Shown here piece by piece: positions 21,636 through 33,850 of a DNA stretch of 64,000 bases (positions within the stretch are counted from its first letter, which is position 1; every line of letters starts with the position of its first letter). The position numbers and the translations under genes are program-made. The stretch spans positions 868,001-932,000 of the forward strand of contig WJXW01000001.1 of the NCBI GenBank assembly GCA_015832175.1, read 5' to 3'. A model generated the notes under the pieces. It saw only the letters and a program-made list of their open reading frames with translations. It was not told the origin of the DNA and made no database searches. This DNA comes from Paraphaeosphaeria minitans. Its lineage: Eukaryota > Ascomycota > Dothideomycetes > Pleosporales > Didymosphaeriaceae.

Positions 21636-22717
21636 ATGAGCTTCACCAAAACATCCGCAGCACCAGGCGGAAGGTCATTCCCTCCAGGTGTTCACGCTCC
21701 CTGTTTGACTTGGTTCAAGAATGATCCAAATCAAGAGATAGACTGGGATCTTCAAAAGAAGCATTTGGAGTTTTTAGTCGCTTCAGGGCTTCACGGTAGT
21801 ACGTACATACCAGAGTTTTTGCTTCCTTTCTGTGTGATACCATTCTAATTAGTTTCTAGTTGTGATTGCCGGAACAAATGGCGAAGCCATCACCCTCACG
21901 ACATACGAAAAGACGAGACTAGTCAAGCTGGCACGTTCCGTTGCGTCTGAACTTGGACGACCAGACCTTCCCATCACAATTGGCTGCGGGGGCGGATGCA
22001 CACGAGACGTAATCGAAGAAACAAGACTTGCCGCCGAAGCAGACGCCGATTTCGCTCTGGTTCTGGTGCCAAGCTACTTCCACTTTGCCATGAATGAAGA
22101 CGCGATTGTAAGCTTCTTCCAAGAGCTTGCGGACGCCTCGCCCATTCCAGTGCTCATCTACAACTTCCCGGGCGTCGCCGCTGGTCTCGACGTCAATTCG
22201 GAGATGCTGGCTACATTAGGCCAACACCCCAACATCGTGGGCGTTAAGCTCACCTGCGGTGGCATCGCGAAAGTTGCTCGCGTACGAGCACAATTTGAAC
22301 CCGAGGAGTTTTGCGCGCTGGCTGGGCAGAGTGACTGGCTAGTACCAGCCATGGCGGTTGGAAGCACTGGCACGATCACAGGCGTCGGAAACCTCTATCC
22401 CAAGGTATGACTCTCGCAAAGCCCCTCAACTCACAATTATTGACGCTATCAAGGTGTGTATCGACATTTACAACTTATACAAAGCGGATAAAATCCGAGA
22501 GGCCGAGGCTGCTCAACTCAAATTGGCGCAAATGGAATGGGGTTTCGGCAAGGGAGGAATCAACGGGACGAAGTGGATTGTTGCAAAGATCAGAGGATAT
22601 CCGTTAGAGTCCTGCCACTGCAGGCGGCCGTATCCCCAGTTCGCGGACGCGAAGAAGCAGGCGTGGATTACTGGAGTGGCGGAACCTTTGAATGAGATTG
22701 AGCAGGCACTGGCGTAG
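21636..22717 (+). CDS. DHDPS/NAL-family aldolase, L-threo-3-deoxy-hexulosonate aldolase-like
   Basis: Exons 21636-21798, 21860-22404 and 22454-22717 (323 aa). A TIM-barrel class I aldolase: Schiff-base Lys184 (GVKLTCGG), catalytic Tyr155 (VLIYNFPG) and the carboxylate-binding AGTNGEA loop at 58-64. Segments HAPCLTWFKND, EIDWDLQKKHLEFL and the C-terminal CHCRRPYPQFAD resemble the fungal enzyme that splits 3-deoxy-L-threo-hex-2-ulosonate into pyruvate and L-glyceraldehyde (GaaC/LGA1) in D-galacturonate catabolism. Other pyruvate aldolases of the family (for example 4-hydroxy-2-oxoglutarate aldolase) are possible. The donor after GGTA (GTACGT at 21799) was chosen because it restores LHGIVIAG. 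The transporter downstream supports a sugar-acid role. Confidence 0.82.
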
Positions 22718-23361
22718 TGATAGGGCTCCTCGCACCTATGAATTACTATGTTCAATCATACATAATGCCCTCGATGAATTTAGAAATCGGTCTTCATCTG
22801 TCATGCCTTGCTACTTCATCATCCACCAGGATGGTCCCTATTGCTATGCACCAGCTGAAACGTAGAACACTCCTGTTACATTTCCCGATTATAGAACGAT
22901 TTTGCCTTCCCCATTTCTCCACCATATTTTCTTTCATGTTCCGGCACCGTGGCGAGCATGGTCGGCTCTTCGCAAGGGAACTACATTGCGCTCGAAGATA
23001 GGCTGACCAATCGCCACCCCCCGATCCCGTCGGCTCGCTACCAACCATCGGCAGTCGCGTCGCGTCGCTTTCATCTCCTGGCAAACTGATGCTAATGACT
23101 AAAATTCAATTCTCCACGAACCGCACGTGCATCATTACGGCTTTGCAGGCGATGGCGGCTTCGGTTCCAGAGGTCCGGTGCGACATAATTTGCCCCATGG
23201 GGTTCCCTTGGGGTATCGCCTTGGAAAAACGCGACTATACATAGTGGCACTCATTCCTGTGTGTAGATCCTCGTCGCCGACACATTCTTTTTTTGATACG
23301 CTGTGTGTTCAGCTTCTCAGGTTCTTGACACCCCTTTCGGTTTGCGCACCACCTGGACATC
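22718..23361. promoter_or_regulatory. Promoter region of the MFS transporter gene
   Basis: Contains GCCGACACATTC at 23276-23287, 75 bp before the ATG, identical to the 12-mer in the aldolase promoter. Another GTCGCGTCGCGTCG tract lies at 23054-23067, like the one before the aldolase. No gene seen. Confidence 0.6.
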
Positions 23362-25329
23362 ATGGGAGGCTTTCGTGCGGTTGAGGATCGGCCGACTCCT
23401 AGTGAGGTATATAACTGGCGGTTATATACAGAGGCAGCAATCATTGCGACTGGCTCGATGCTGTGAGTACAAGGAATACTGGTTTACGGAACAGCAACTA
23501 AGTCATCTCTCCCGCAGTTTTGGTTACGATTCGGCCTTTGTTGGAACAACCATTGCTCGTAGCAGTTTCAAGAAAAGTTTTGGTATTACAGCAGAGAACT
23601 CGGACTCGATCAGTAGCAACATTACTAGTGCTTTCCAAGCTGGAGCTTTCTGGGGCGCTGTCTTCTGCTTCTTCCGTAAGTAGCTCGGACTTTAACCTCG
23701 ATATTGACTGACACTGTACCAGTCACTGAACGGCTTGGTCGAAAGTGGGCGCTTCAGATCAATGTTCTCACCTTCGTCGTCGGTGTGATCTTGATGATTG
23801 TAGCAACGGACCAACTCTCCTACATATACACCGGTCGCGTCCTCACAGGCATCGCCTGCGGAGCCATTACCGCAACCGTGCCAAGCTACATTGCCGAACT
23901 CTCCGTCTCATCCATTCGAGGAATCTTGACCGGTCTCTTCGAGGTAGCATATCAAGTCGGCTCTCTCATTGGCTTCTGGATTAACTATGGAATCTCACAA
24001 AACATCTCCTCCGACTCTGCTGCAAGCTGGCACATCCCTATGGCTTTCCAGTTGGTGCCAGGAGGCATACTCTTGATCGGAGGATTCTTCCTTCACGAAA
24101 GCCCTCTTTGGCTGCTTCGTAAGAACAAGGATGAACAAGCCTACAAAGTTCTGGTCGAAATCAGGAAGTTGCCAATTGAACACCCATGTAAGTGAAATGG
24201 TTTGACGTCGCAGAGCGTATCTAACTCAAGACAGACGTCCAGGAAGACCTTCAGGCTATGAGGAACAGGCTTGCCGAGGAGGCAATCATATCCCAACGTT
24301 ACGGCTTTGGGGCATGGGCACACTTCCGCGGTGCAATGAGCGAGTTCAGTCAGAAGGGAATGCGAAACCGTGTATTTCTTGTCTTCTGCATGTTCGCGCT
24401 CAACAACCTCTCGGGTGCGTCCGCTATCAACTACTACTCACCGACGCTCTTCGGCTCTCTGGGTATTACGGATGTTGCTTTGTACACGGGTATTTATGGT
24501 TTAGTCAAAGGTATCTTCAACCCGATGCTTTTACGGGAACTCTACTCACAGCATCTAGCGATCGCATCCATCCTCTACTACGTATTCCTCATCGATCTGA
24601 TCGGACGCCGTCGGCCGGTCATTGTCTCGAGTTTCGTGTGCTCTATCTGCCTATGGATAGTCGGAACCTATGTGAAGATTGGAAACCCAGCCGCCAAAAT
24701 AGCTGCAGGAGTAGAACTGTCTGCGTCCACTGTTGCTGGTGGCAGAGCTGCAACAGGAATGATAATGATCTACTCCATTTTGTGAGTGCTCAAGGCAGCG
24801 CTTATTCCAACAGGATCGCTAATATGTTTCCAGCTGGTCCTTCGGTCTCAACGGTATTCCATGGGTTGTCAGCGCCGAGATCTTCCCTGGTGCCCTTCGT
24901 GTGTTTAGCGGAACATGGGCAGCACTTGTGCAGTGGGCCATCCAGTTCCCCGTTACCAAAGCGCTCCCATACATCTTCACTTCGTTCGGATTCGGCACGT
25001 GGTACTTCTTCGCCGGATGGATGCTCTTGGCCACAGTGTGGGCTTACTTCTTGTTGCCTGAAACCAAGGCGTTGACACTTGATCAAATGGATCGCATTTT
25101 GTACGCACCCTTTTGGCACATTCGACAATTTCTTATACTGACTTGTCGCAGTGGTTATAACTACGATTCGAAATACAGGATCCCGCATACTTCCATGACT
25201 AACCGCTTCATTGACGAGGGACTGGTGAACCAGGCTGCGATAGAAGATAAGATCGGATCCGCTCAGGAAGAGAAATCTGCTGAGGGCAGGGTGGAGTCTA
25301 TCCAAGATGAGCAAAATGCTCGGGTTTGA
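23362..25329 (+). CDS. MFS sugar-acid transporter (quinate/galacturonate permease type)
   Basis: Exons 23362-23462, 23518-23675, 23723-24187, 24235-24510, 24559-24781, 24834-25100 and 25152-25329 (555 aa); all junctions keep frame. About 12 membrane segments. Sugar-porter motifs: ERLGRKW after the second helix, GRVLTG, PSYIAELS, HESPLWLLRK before the central loop, DLIGRRRP and PETKAL near the end. The N-terminus (TPSEVYNWRLY) and SFKKSFGI loop are those of the fungal quinate permease/D-galacturonate transporter group rather than hexose transporters. Substrate is inferred from the aldolase gene 644 bp upstream. The 48-nt fourth intron ends at CTAG (24558), which yields GLVKAIASILYYVFLID. Confidence 0.88.
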
Positions 25330-26018
25330 GCCTTTTGGTTTCGGTATCTTGATGGATGGGACTCCTGATGTTCCACGTTTGTTGTAATCCCAGGCACTAC
25401 CGACGGGCAGTTGAGGTCAGCTGTGGAAGGTCACGCCCACCTACCACAATGACGTGGCACTGCCATTGCTATTTAAAACCGCTTCAAATACCTAGACAAC
25501 GCTATTCGTACTTTTCGATGACATCGCAGAATGCGAAGACTGCAGCGTACTTGCTGTGCGCAAATGAGTGCGAACTTGGTTCAATTGGCTGACTTTGTGC
25601 GCTTGTCCCGATTCAAGTAAGCTTGGTGCTTAACCTAGTCAAGCCTGGTACCAGCCTTCTTCGATCACACGACTCCTCAAGTAATGTGGGATCGTGGCAT
25701 GTCCCTGCACTCCTCACAACACTTGCGCTCGACTCGATTTCGCCAGAATACGGTTCTATGCTTATGAAATTGAGCCATTTGCTGCGTGCGCAGAGACGCG
25801 TTGCACCGCCATCCGCAAGCGGAGAGCAGCCTCCGGTCTGAGACCGTCTGCCTATGCCAGAGGCTCGCGTGACCAGCATCATGTAGCATCTCAAGGTGCC
25901 TGGACAGGGCACGAGCTCTCATCACACGAGGCTGTGGGAAGGAGACCACCATGGGCAAAAGCTCCGTGTCTTCTCGTTAGCTACCGCTGATATAACATCT
26001 CAATCCTGCCAGTGGACC
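25330..26018. other. Intergenic, transporter to CorA-like gene
   Basis: No supported gene; several short frames without recognisable content. Promoter of the gene starting at 26019. Confidence 0.45.
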
Positions 26019-27961
26019 ATGAACGCGCCATTGCGACCTGCATCGCCAGTGGAACGACTTCCAGCGTACTACACCGATTTTGGTGATGAGGAGATTTTGG
26101 CCTCTTTTCGCGATTTCGACAATCAACGAAACTTCGACTTGTTCGACAGACAGACACGCAATCCGCGCAGTAGCAACTTTGTAATCGATTTTGGCGATGA
26201 TGACGCTTATTGCGCTTTCGACCTAGGTTTGCACCCTGTTTCGCGGCTACTTTCAGTACCAAGACCGGCAAATCTTCACACGCGATGGATCAACCTATGG
26301 GTGCCTCACCTGCAGAAAGATGTGCTTCATGCTCTGGCCAAACATTACGATTTCTCACCGAGGTTGTTGGGCATGATGGCTTCCGAGCCACTGTCGCCAC
26401 GTTCGAGCGCTTTGCATTCAAAGAAGAGCTCCAACACGCTTGGCTCAGCCAGGTCTCGAATGTCGCAGCGATCGAAGGCGTCGTCAGCATCGAAAGAGAC
26501 AGACAATTTGGATTCAGAGGAGAGCATCGGCATGACTGAGATGATGCACTCTACCCAGCTGGACATGGTGCGAGATCTAAGTCACTATCACATTGTGAAC
26601 GAAGTATGGCACTGGTCAACGGTTGATTGGGGACGCCGTTGTGAGTTTGCTCTATCCATCTAACCATAGATCTAATTGACACCGCTTAGTCGTTTGCCTT
26701 GGGTACAACTCGCTCCACGATGTCCGTACCAAGAAGCCACACGACCACAACGATGAGGTTGATAAGAGCCGGGATATGCCCTTGGCTAAGCGCGTATGGA
26801 ATTGGCTGCTTCTGACGGAAGACAAGACTGTTATCTCCATTTCGGAGGACCCTTTCCCCTTTACCAACGGCAATCTGCAGTCGTGCGACCTAAAAACCCT
26901 GTACACAACACGGAGGAATCTAGTTAGCGTCTTTCGGCAGTTGACAAAAGCACCCACGCCTTTACGCGAAGTCTCATTGATCATGCTACCCATTCGGAAT
27001 CGCATAGGTAACAGTGAAGAGGAGACCGCGCACCGACCGACTGATGCCCCTGGACTGCTTTTCTATTACCTGTTTGAGGACTGGTTCACAACGTATAGCC
27101 TCGTCACACGTCGCGAACATGGTTATGCTGCCGAACTTGACCGTCTGGTGCGTCCCAAATGTCTGCCCATCATATTTTTTTGTTTGTTAACGCTCTATCA
27201 GAGACGAGAGATGCTGGTATGCGCGAATCTGGAGCACGTGGATCAGCTACATCACATCGGCTGCCAACTCTCTGTCCTTAAGCGCGTCTATCTGGCCTAC
27301 GAAATGATCATTGACCGCGTTCTGAAGAGACAGGAAGCTACACTTGCTTCACTGAAGAACTCTCACATCGTATCCGGCCTGGAATCACTGGCCTCCTCGA
27401 TACCCTTCAACTCGTCAGGACCGCAAGTCCCGGAAGCAGATAGCTTGCTAGGTGTTTCTCTTAGCTCAGCTGCTCGCGCCAGATTTGAACGCCTGAAGGA
27501 CAGGATCAAGCTGTATGCTATGAGCGAGATCCAGGAGTGCATTGACCAGAAAGACTCCCTCGTTATGATGGTATGTCCAACACAGCGGCTCCGCCTTCAC
27601 TGGTTCACCCAACTAACACAAGTACTAGAACTACAACCTCATCGCCATCAAGGAATCATTCAGCGTGGAACGCCTCACCAGAGTCACACTTCTCCTCGCG
27701 AAAGTGACCATCGTCTTCATGCCTGTCACACTGATGACGGGATACTTCTCGATCCAATTTGCGGGCTTGGAGTTCACGGTGAAGAGCTACTGGTGGGCGT
27801 TTGCTGTGGTTCTAGTCGTCAGCATGGTACTGCTGTTTTTTTTCAGTTTCTTCAGCGGCACTTTCGAAGGCAAGATCATCACGAGGCTGTGGAGTCGCAT
27901 CATGTTTGATGTTAGTAGGCGGTGGTTGGCGCACAAGCGGAAGAAGGGAAAGACGTTCTGA
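26019..27961 (+). CDS. CorA-like membrane protein (putative divalent-cation transporter family)
   Basis: Exons 26019-26640, 26690-27147, 27202-27570 and 27629-27961 (593 aa). A large soluble N-terminal part with WHWSTVDWGRR, a helical segment with LRREMLVCANLEHVDQLHHI, and two closely spaced C-terminal membrane helices (LLLAKVTIVFMPVTLMTGYF and WWAFAVVLVVSMVLLFFF) follow the CorA plan. The pore signature GMN after the first helix is TGYF here, as in many divergent fungal CorA-like proteins, so Mg2+ transport is not assured. The C-terminus is strongly basic (RRWLAHKRKKGK). A Ser/Lys-rich stretch at about 125-165 is probably disordered. Confidence 0.8.
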
Positions 27962-28235
27962 AATGTGCAAAGGTGATGGTAAAAAGAGGACGAGCGAAGC
28001 CACATCAATCCTAGCATGAATAATGTAACGCATCCTCTCACGCTGTCTCCTAATGTATTTGTTGAGTTACATCTCTTTCGCGCACGCTACATGCTCCACA
28101 TATGCCAATGATATTGCCCCCAAGCCGCTAAACTGCACTGCCAATCGTCTTTTTGGTAGTAAAGTCGTTCGTAAAGTCGGCTGCATCGGCTGTCTTTCAG
28201 GGTACTTCGCATGCGATATGCAGAGCTGTGGGAGA

Positions 28236-30605
28236 TTATGTGATTGGACGAGTTGTAGATTGCGAGATGCACCGAAACCCAGAAAAACACGCTGCCATAA
28301 CGGGGCTTGACTTTTCGGTGTAACCCACCTTATCGTTGGCAGTTGCTTGAGCTTCAAAGACTGGTCTGATCTCCCCAGGAAATCCAATGAACGTGGGATC
28401 CAAGAAGAAATCGTCTGGTAACGGCATCGAGCCTTCCAGTGGAGCATTGAAGGTCGTATCCGTTAATGTGCTTGGCATGTCGAAAAGCTCAACAGTGGTC
28501 GAAGGATACGTATGTATCTGAAGTCTCTCGAGGTCGACCGTATCATCCCTTGCATCCACTCGTTTCTGTGCTGGAGAACTCGTATGGTAAATGGCGCTAG
28601 CATGGTGAATGATTCCTTCTGTGATTCCCTTGAGCTTTCCACTAATTTTTTTGTGTCGCGACTCGAGTTGCTCCGGGAACTTTGGGACATTACGCAGTGT
28701 CTGTAAAAAATAAGCATTGATCATTGTACACATAACACAACAGCCCTTGTGCGACAGAGCGGCTTAAGAACGTGTCCTGATCAGGAAGATGCACGATCCC
28801 GCGTGATGACTTCAGGTGTTGTGAAAGCCGCATTGTAGATCTACTCACCTCGAGGATGCTTTCACTTTGTTCACGACTAGTTACGCCGTTCGATATTAAT
28901 TGACCCCAAAGAGTGCCAAAAGCCATCATGGGGTAATGCAGCGATTCCCATAGCATGAAAGTATGGGTTTCTTTCGTATCGTCGGACAAAAGCTCGCCGA
29001 GATGAGGAAGTAGGTTTAGCAGCTTCTGCGCCGGGACGATGCATTGTGATCTGAGATCCTTTGAGGCAACCATGAGTAATAGGTCGAGGTAATAATAGTT
29101 GAGCAGTAATATCTGCAAGCGCAGATCGACGGACAGCTGACCACGGGTTTTAGAAGTGGCTTCTCTACTAGCGCAGATGCCTCGAGAATCGGTCCAGACC
29201 GTCAGCGGTAGGAACATATTGGGAAAAGAAACCACACCTTTTCTGCCTCAGTGTACCACGTTCCTAAGTCTTTGCGAACTTTGTCTACGTGTTGCGTTTC
29301 TTGACCAGGTAAGCAATGCCATACTTCGGCCTGGACGCGTGATAGCAAATTCATCTGGTGGTCTAAATGCGCTTCAAACAGTATTGGCATACCGTCTAAA
29401 CGATGTCGAGTGGACACTAGTTCTTCCAATGTTGGAAGTGATATCACGTTCATCAGATCGCGTTGAAATATTGGCGACCGGCTTAGAATCAGTGACAACG
29501 CTTTACCCAAGGAGTTTAAGCGCCAGAATAGAGAGTCAAGCTGTTTCCTCGTAGCAGAGTCGATGTGAGAATGTGTGCCTGCGATTTGCCGATGAGTTTA
29601 TGCGTATATCGAAGTTCTGGTCAACTTACCTACGCCTAAAGCTATAAGCATCGTACATGCCTTACTTATTAGTTCCCAGCAAGTGTACGGTGCCAGGTAT
29701 CTTTCGGCATGCAGAGTCATTGTAACTAGGGCCTGTATGTTCAGTAAACTGGGCTCAAGAAGAAACCTAACATCATTGAAGGCCAGCCAGAGATTGCTCC
29801 TCAACCGCGCAGTGTGAGCTGATGACTCGCCCCCTTCAAGGTTGCTCAGTGCGACGCTATAGAAAATGACTAACTATGCTCGCTCGCGAATACTTTCTGG
29901 TTTTGATGCGATCAAAGCATCGAGCACAACTGGAGGAAAGGAGCTGATGGCGAATTGGCTCTGACGGAACGGTGATACACATCTCTGATGGCACGTCAGC
30001 ACGAATACTGATAAGACATCAGAAGCTTAACGTCAACCCATAGTCGCTGCCGTTCCTTCTCAAAGGAATAGTAGTGGGACTGGGCGTTTTTAGCTAGCTC
30101 GTCGAGACTACTGGGATCTATAACGATATTAGCCCACATTTTATGATAGGCATAGGATGCCAACCTCGCCAGACTGTGTGATACTCGCTCATTAGCTTTG
30201 CAATTTCATGAAGTGATGTATGCTCTTTGCCGACCAGATTTTGCCACCTTTCGGTTACCGTGGCCTAGGTTCAAGTATTAGTTGTGACGCGCCATGATGG
30301 TGATCTAAGGTTTGAATATGACTGGACTTCTGCTAATCGCGAGCTCACGCACCTGGGCAGGACGAGCAGGCGATGTCGGTCTTTGGTAAGGACTACTGCA
30401 TGAGCTTCTACCTACTGAAGCATTCCTCGGTAGTCGTCGGGCTAGCTTTACGCTTTCTGCTGCGTCGAAGTACGCCAGAACGCGAGTAGACGCACGCGGT
30501 TCCTAAACCCTTGCAACGCGAACACTCCGGAATCTCTCGCGTGTAAGCCATCTTCCGAGAACGACAACTATCACACGCGTATTTGGCGTGTCCTTGTGGG
30601 GTCAT
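28236..30605 (-). pseudogene. Zn2Cys6 transcription factor decayed by RIP-type mutations
   Basis: Recognisable exons (approximate): 30353-30605 (zinc cluster), 30165-30264, 30038-30117, 29630-29984, 29238-29578, 28849-29166, 28236-28700. The order and segments such as SPFRQSQFAISSFPPVVLDA and HYYSFEKERQRLW are those of an alpha-helical fungal regulator. Lesions: (1) the third zinc cysteine is Tyr21 (codon 30543-30545) while the other five (11, 14, 28, 31, 38) remain; (2) TAG at 29874-29876 where the frame otherwise continues on both sides; (3) the frame leaves the zinc-cluster phase between about 30,410 and 30,460, and an in-frame TAG sits at 30408-30410. Lesions 1 and 2 both fit CpA-to-TpA change. 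The gene lies beside the transposon block. Exon 5/6 joining is uncertain. Confidence 0.8.
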
Positions 30606-30896
30606 GGCTGTGTGATGAGAGAAATCAATGCCAGCGCAGGTCTAAGACGGAACATTGGGATGGAGGTGAGAAGGTGTCGCGCGGAGCTTGTGCGGAAGTA
30701 AAGTGAGACTGAAGTTCCGAGCCTAGGGTTATTTTAGGCCTAGTGCACAAACTGTCAGTACGTAATACGTACCAGTCAACTCTATTAAGTACGGTTACGG
30801 TACGTGTGAAATTTTAGTACGGTCCTCAAAGGAAAATATAATGCTAATCCACGTAAAGTTTATTAGATAGGCTTATAATAAAAAACTTACTTTAAT
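30606..30896. other. Transition from gene region to AT-rich block
   Basis: Upstream flank of the decayed regulator. Composition changes within about 100 bp around 30,740-30,840 from mixed sequence to TpA-rich DNA. Confidence 0.6.
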
Positions 30897-31136
30897 GTTA
30901 CTTTAATATATAATATTACCCTTAATTTTTAGATATTGTGTTACTTAACATTAAAAAGGTAACTTATAGAGTTAGAATACTATATTAAAGTAGATAGTAT
31001 TTACCTATTTAAGAAAGAGTGTAAAAGCACTAACTACTAATTTTATAATCTATTAGACTTTATAGCCTATTAGAGTGAAACAAAACTATAATCTATTTAC
31101 TATAACTTATACAAGAAGTATTAGGCCTATATTAGG
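30897..31136 (+). repeat. 240-bp inverted repeat, left copy
   Basis: Begins GTTACTTTAATATATAA and ends AGGCCTATATTAGG. Its reverse complement lies at 62094-62333 with the same length and mostly transition differences. No internal coding seen. Confidence 0.8.
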
Positions 31137-32946
<1,810 letters not shown>

Positions 32947-32951
32947 TCTAC

Positions 32952-33170
32952 TATTAGGAGTTAGGCATAAGTAATGTAGCTTCAGCTTCAGATGTAAAAC
33001 AATAGTAGATTGTATGGTAGGATGTAGGATAGAGGATAGAGGATAGACGAATCGCTGCCAGATTACTCTATCAGCGATAGAACTATATAGCCTTAGATTA
33101 GGTAATCTCCACCTACATTTAGCTAGCCCTTACTATCCTAGAGCCTAGCCAGGTACCTAGGGTTCTAATA
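32952..33170 (-). repeat. Gypsy LTR (3' LTR of the element)
   Basis: 219 bp, equal in length to 48182-48400; ends altered from TG/CA to TA/TA by transitions. Differences from its partner are overwhelmingly C/T and G/A. Confidence 0.9.
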
Positions 33171-33655
33171 TTATCCCCTTTTAAGAGATCTCTTATCCTA
33201 AGAGTAAAGTATTTAGTAAGTCCCTTTACTATTTATTACTATTAGTTCTTTATTAGCACTAACTAGCTCTACTAGCACCTAGTAGTTAGTGTAGGCCCTT
33301 AACTATCCCTACTTTTTAAACTTAGTAGCAAGCCTAATATTAGAGGATCTAAAAGGTTCTACTATTTCTAAGATAGCTTAATTATAAATAATAAGGAAGA
33401 TTACGTCCTAGTTTATTCCTATTTATACTATTTTGTTCTAGATAGTGCCTAAATTATTATAATAGATTTATGCGGCACTTAGGCGCCCCTTATATTAGAT
33501 TATAACTATTTCTGCCTAAGTAAAGTAATATATTACTATCTACGCTAGTGTAGTATATAACTACGCTAGTAACTAGCGTCTTAGTAGTAGGGTAGTTATC
33601 CTATTACCTAGGGCTCTTAGACCTATTCTCTACTTATATTTTCTTATAGTAAGTG

Positions 33656-33850
33656 TGTTGTGGTAAAAAGGGCTCGAACTATCACAGGATATTCAGGAGT
33701 AGAGTTGTAAAGAATACAAAGAGCTAATTGTAGGAAAGGATGCCAAAAGGGCAGACTATATACAAAAGAAACAAGCCTCTTAGCAAGAATCCCGTAATCT
33801 GAATTAGTGGATCTAGAAAGAATCACAGAAGTAAGTGTTTTACTTTAACA
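33656..33850 (-). repeat. Copia A LTR (3' LTR of the element)
   Basis: 195 bp, starts TGTTGTGGTAAAAAGGGC, ends TTTACTTTAACA. Confidence 0.92.

Noticed and set aside
1..30605. Secondary-metabolite cluster (P450, MFS, two Zn2Cys6 genes)
   Set aside because: No PKS, NRPS, terpene synthase or tailoring set; the P450 belongs to primary aromatic catabolism.
33644..33826. 60-codon open frame in the Copia LTR
   Set aside because: It lies almost wholly within an LTR and is not conserved in the other three LTR copies because of stops.
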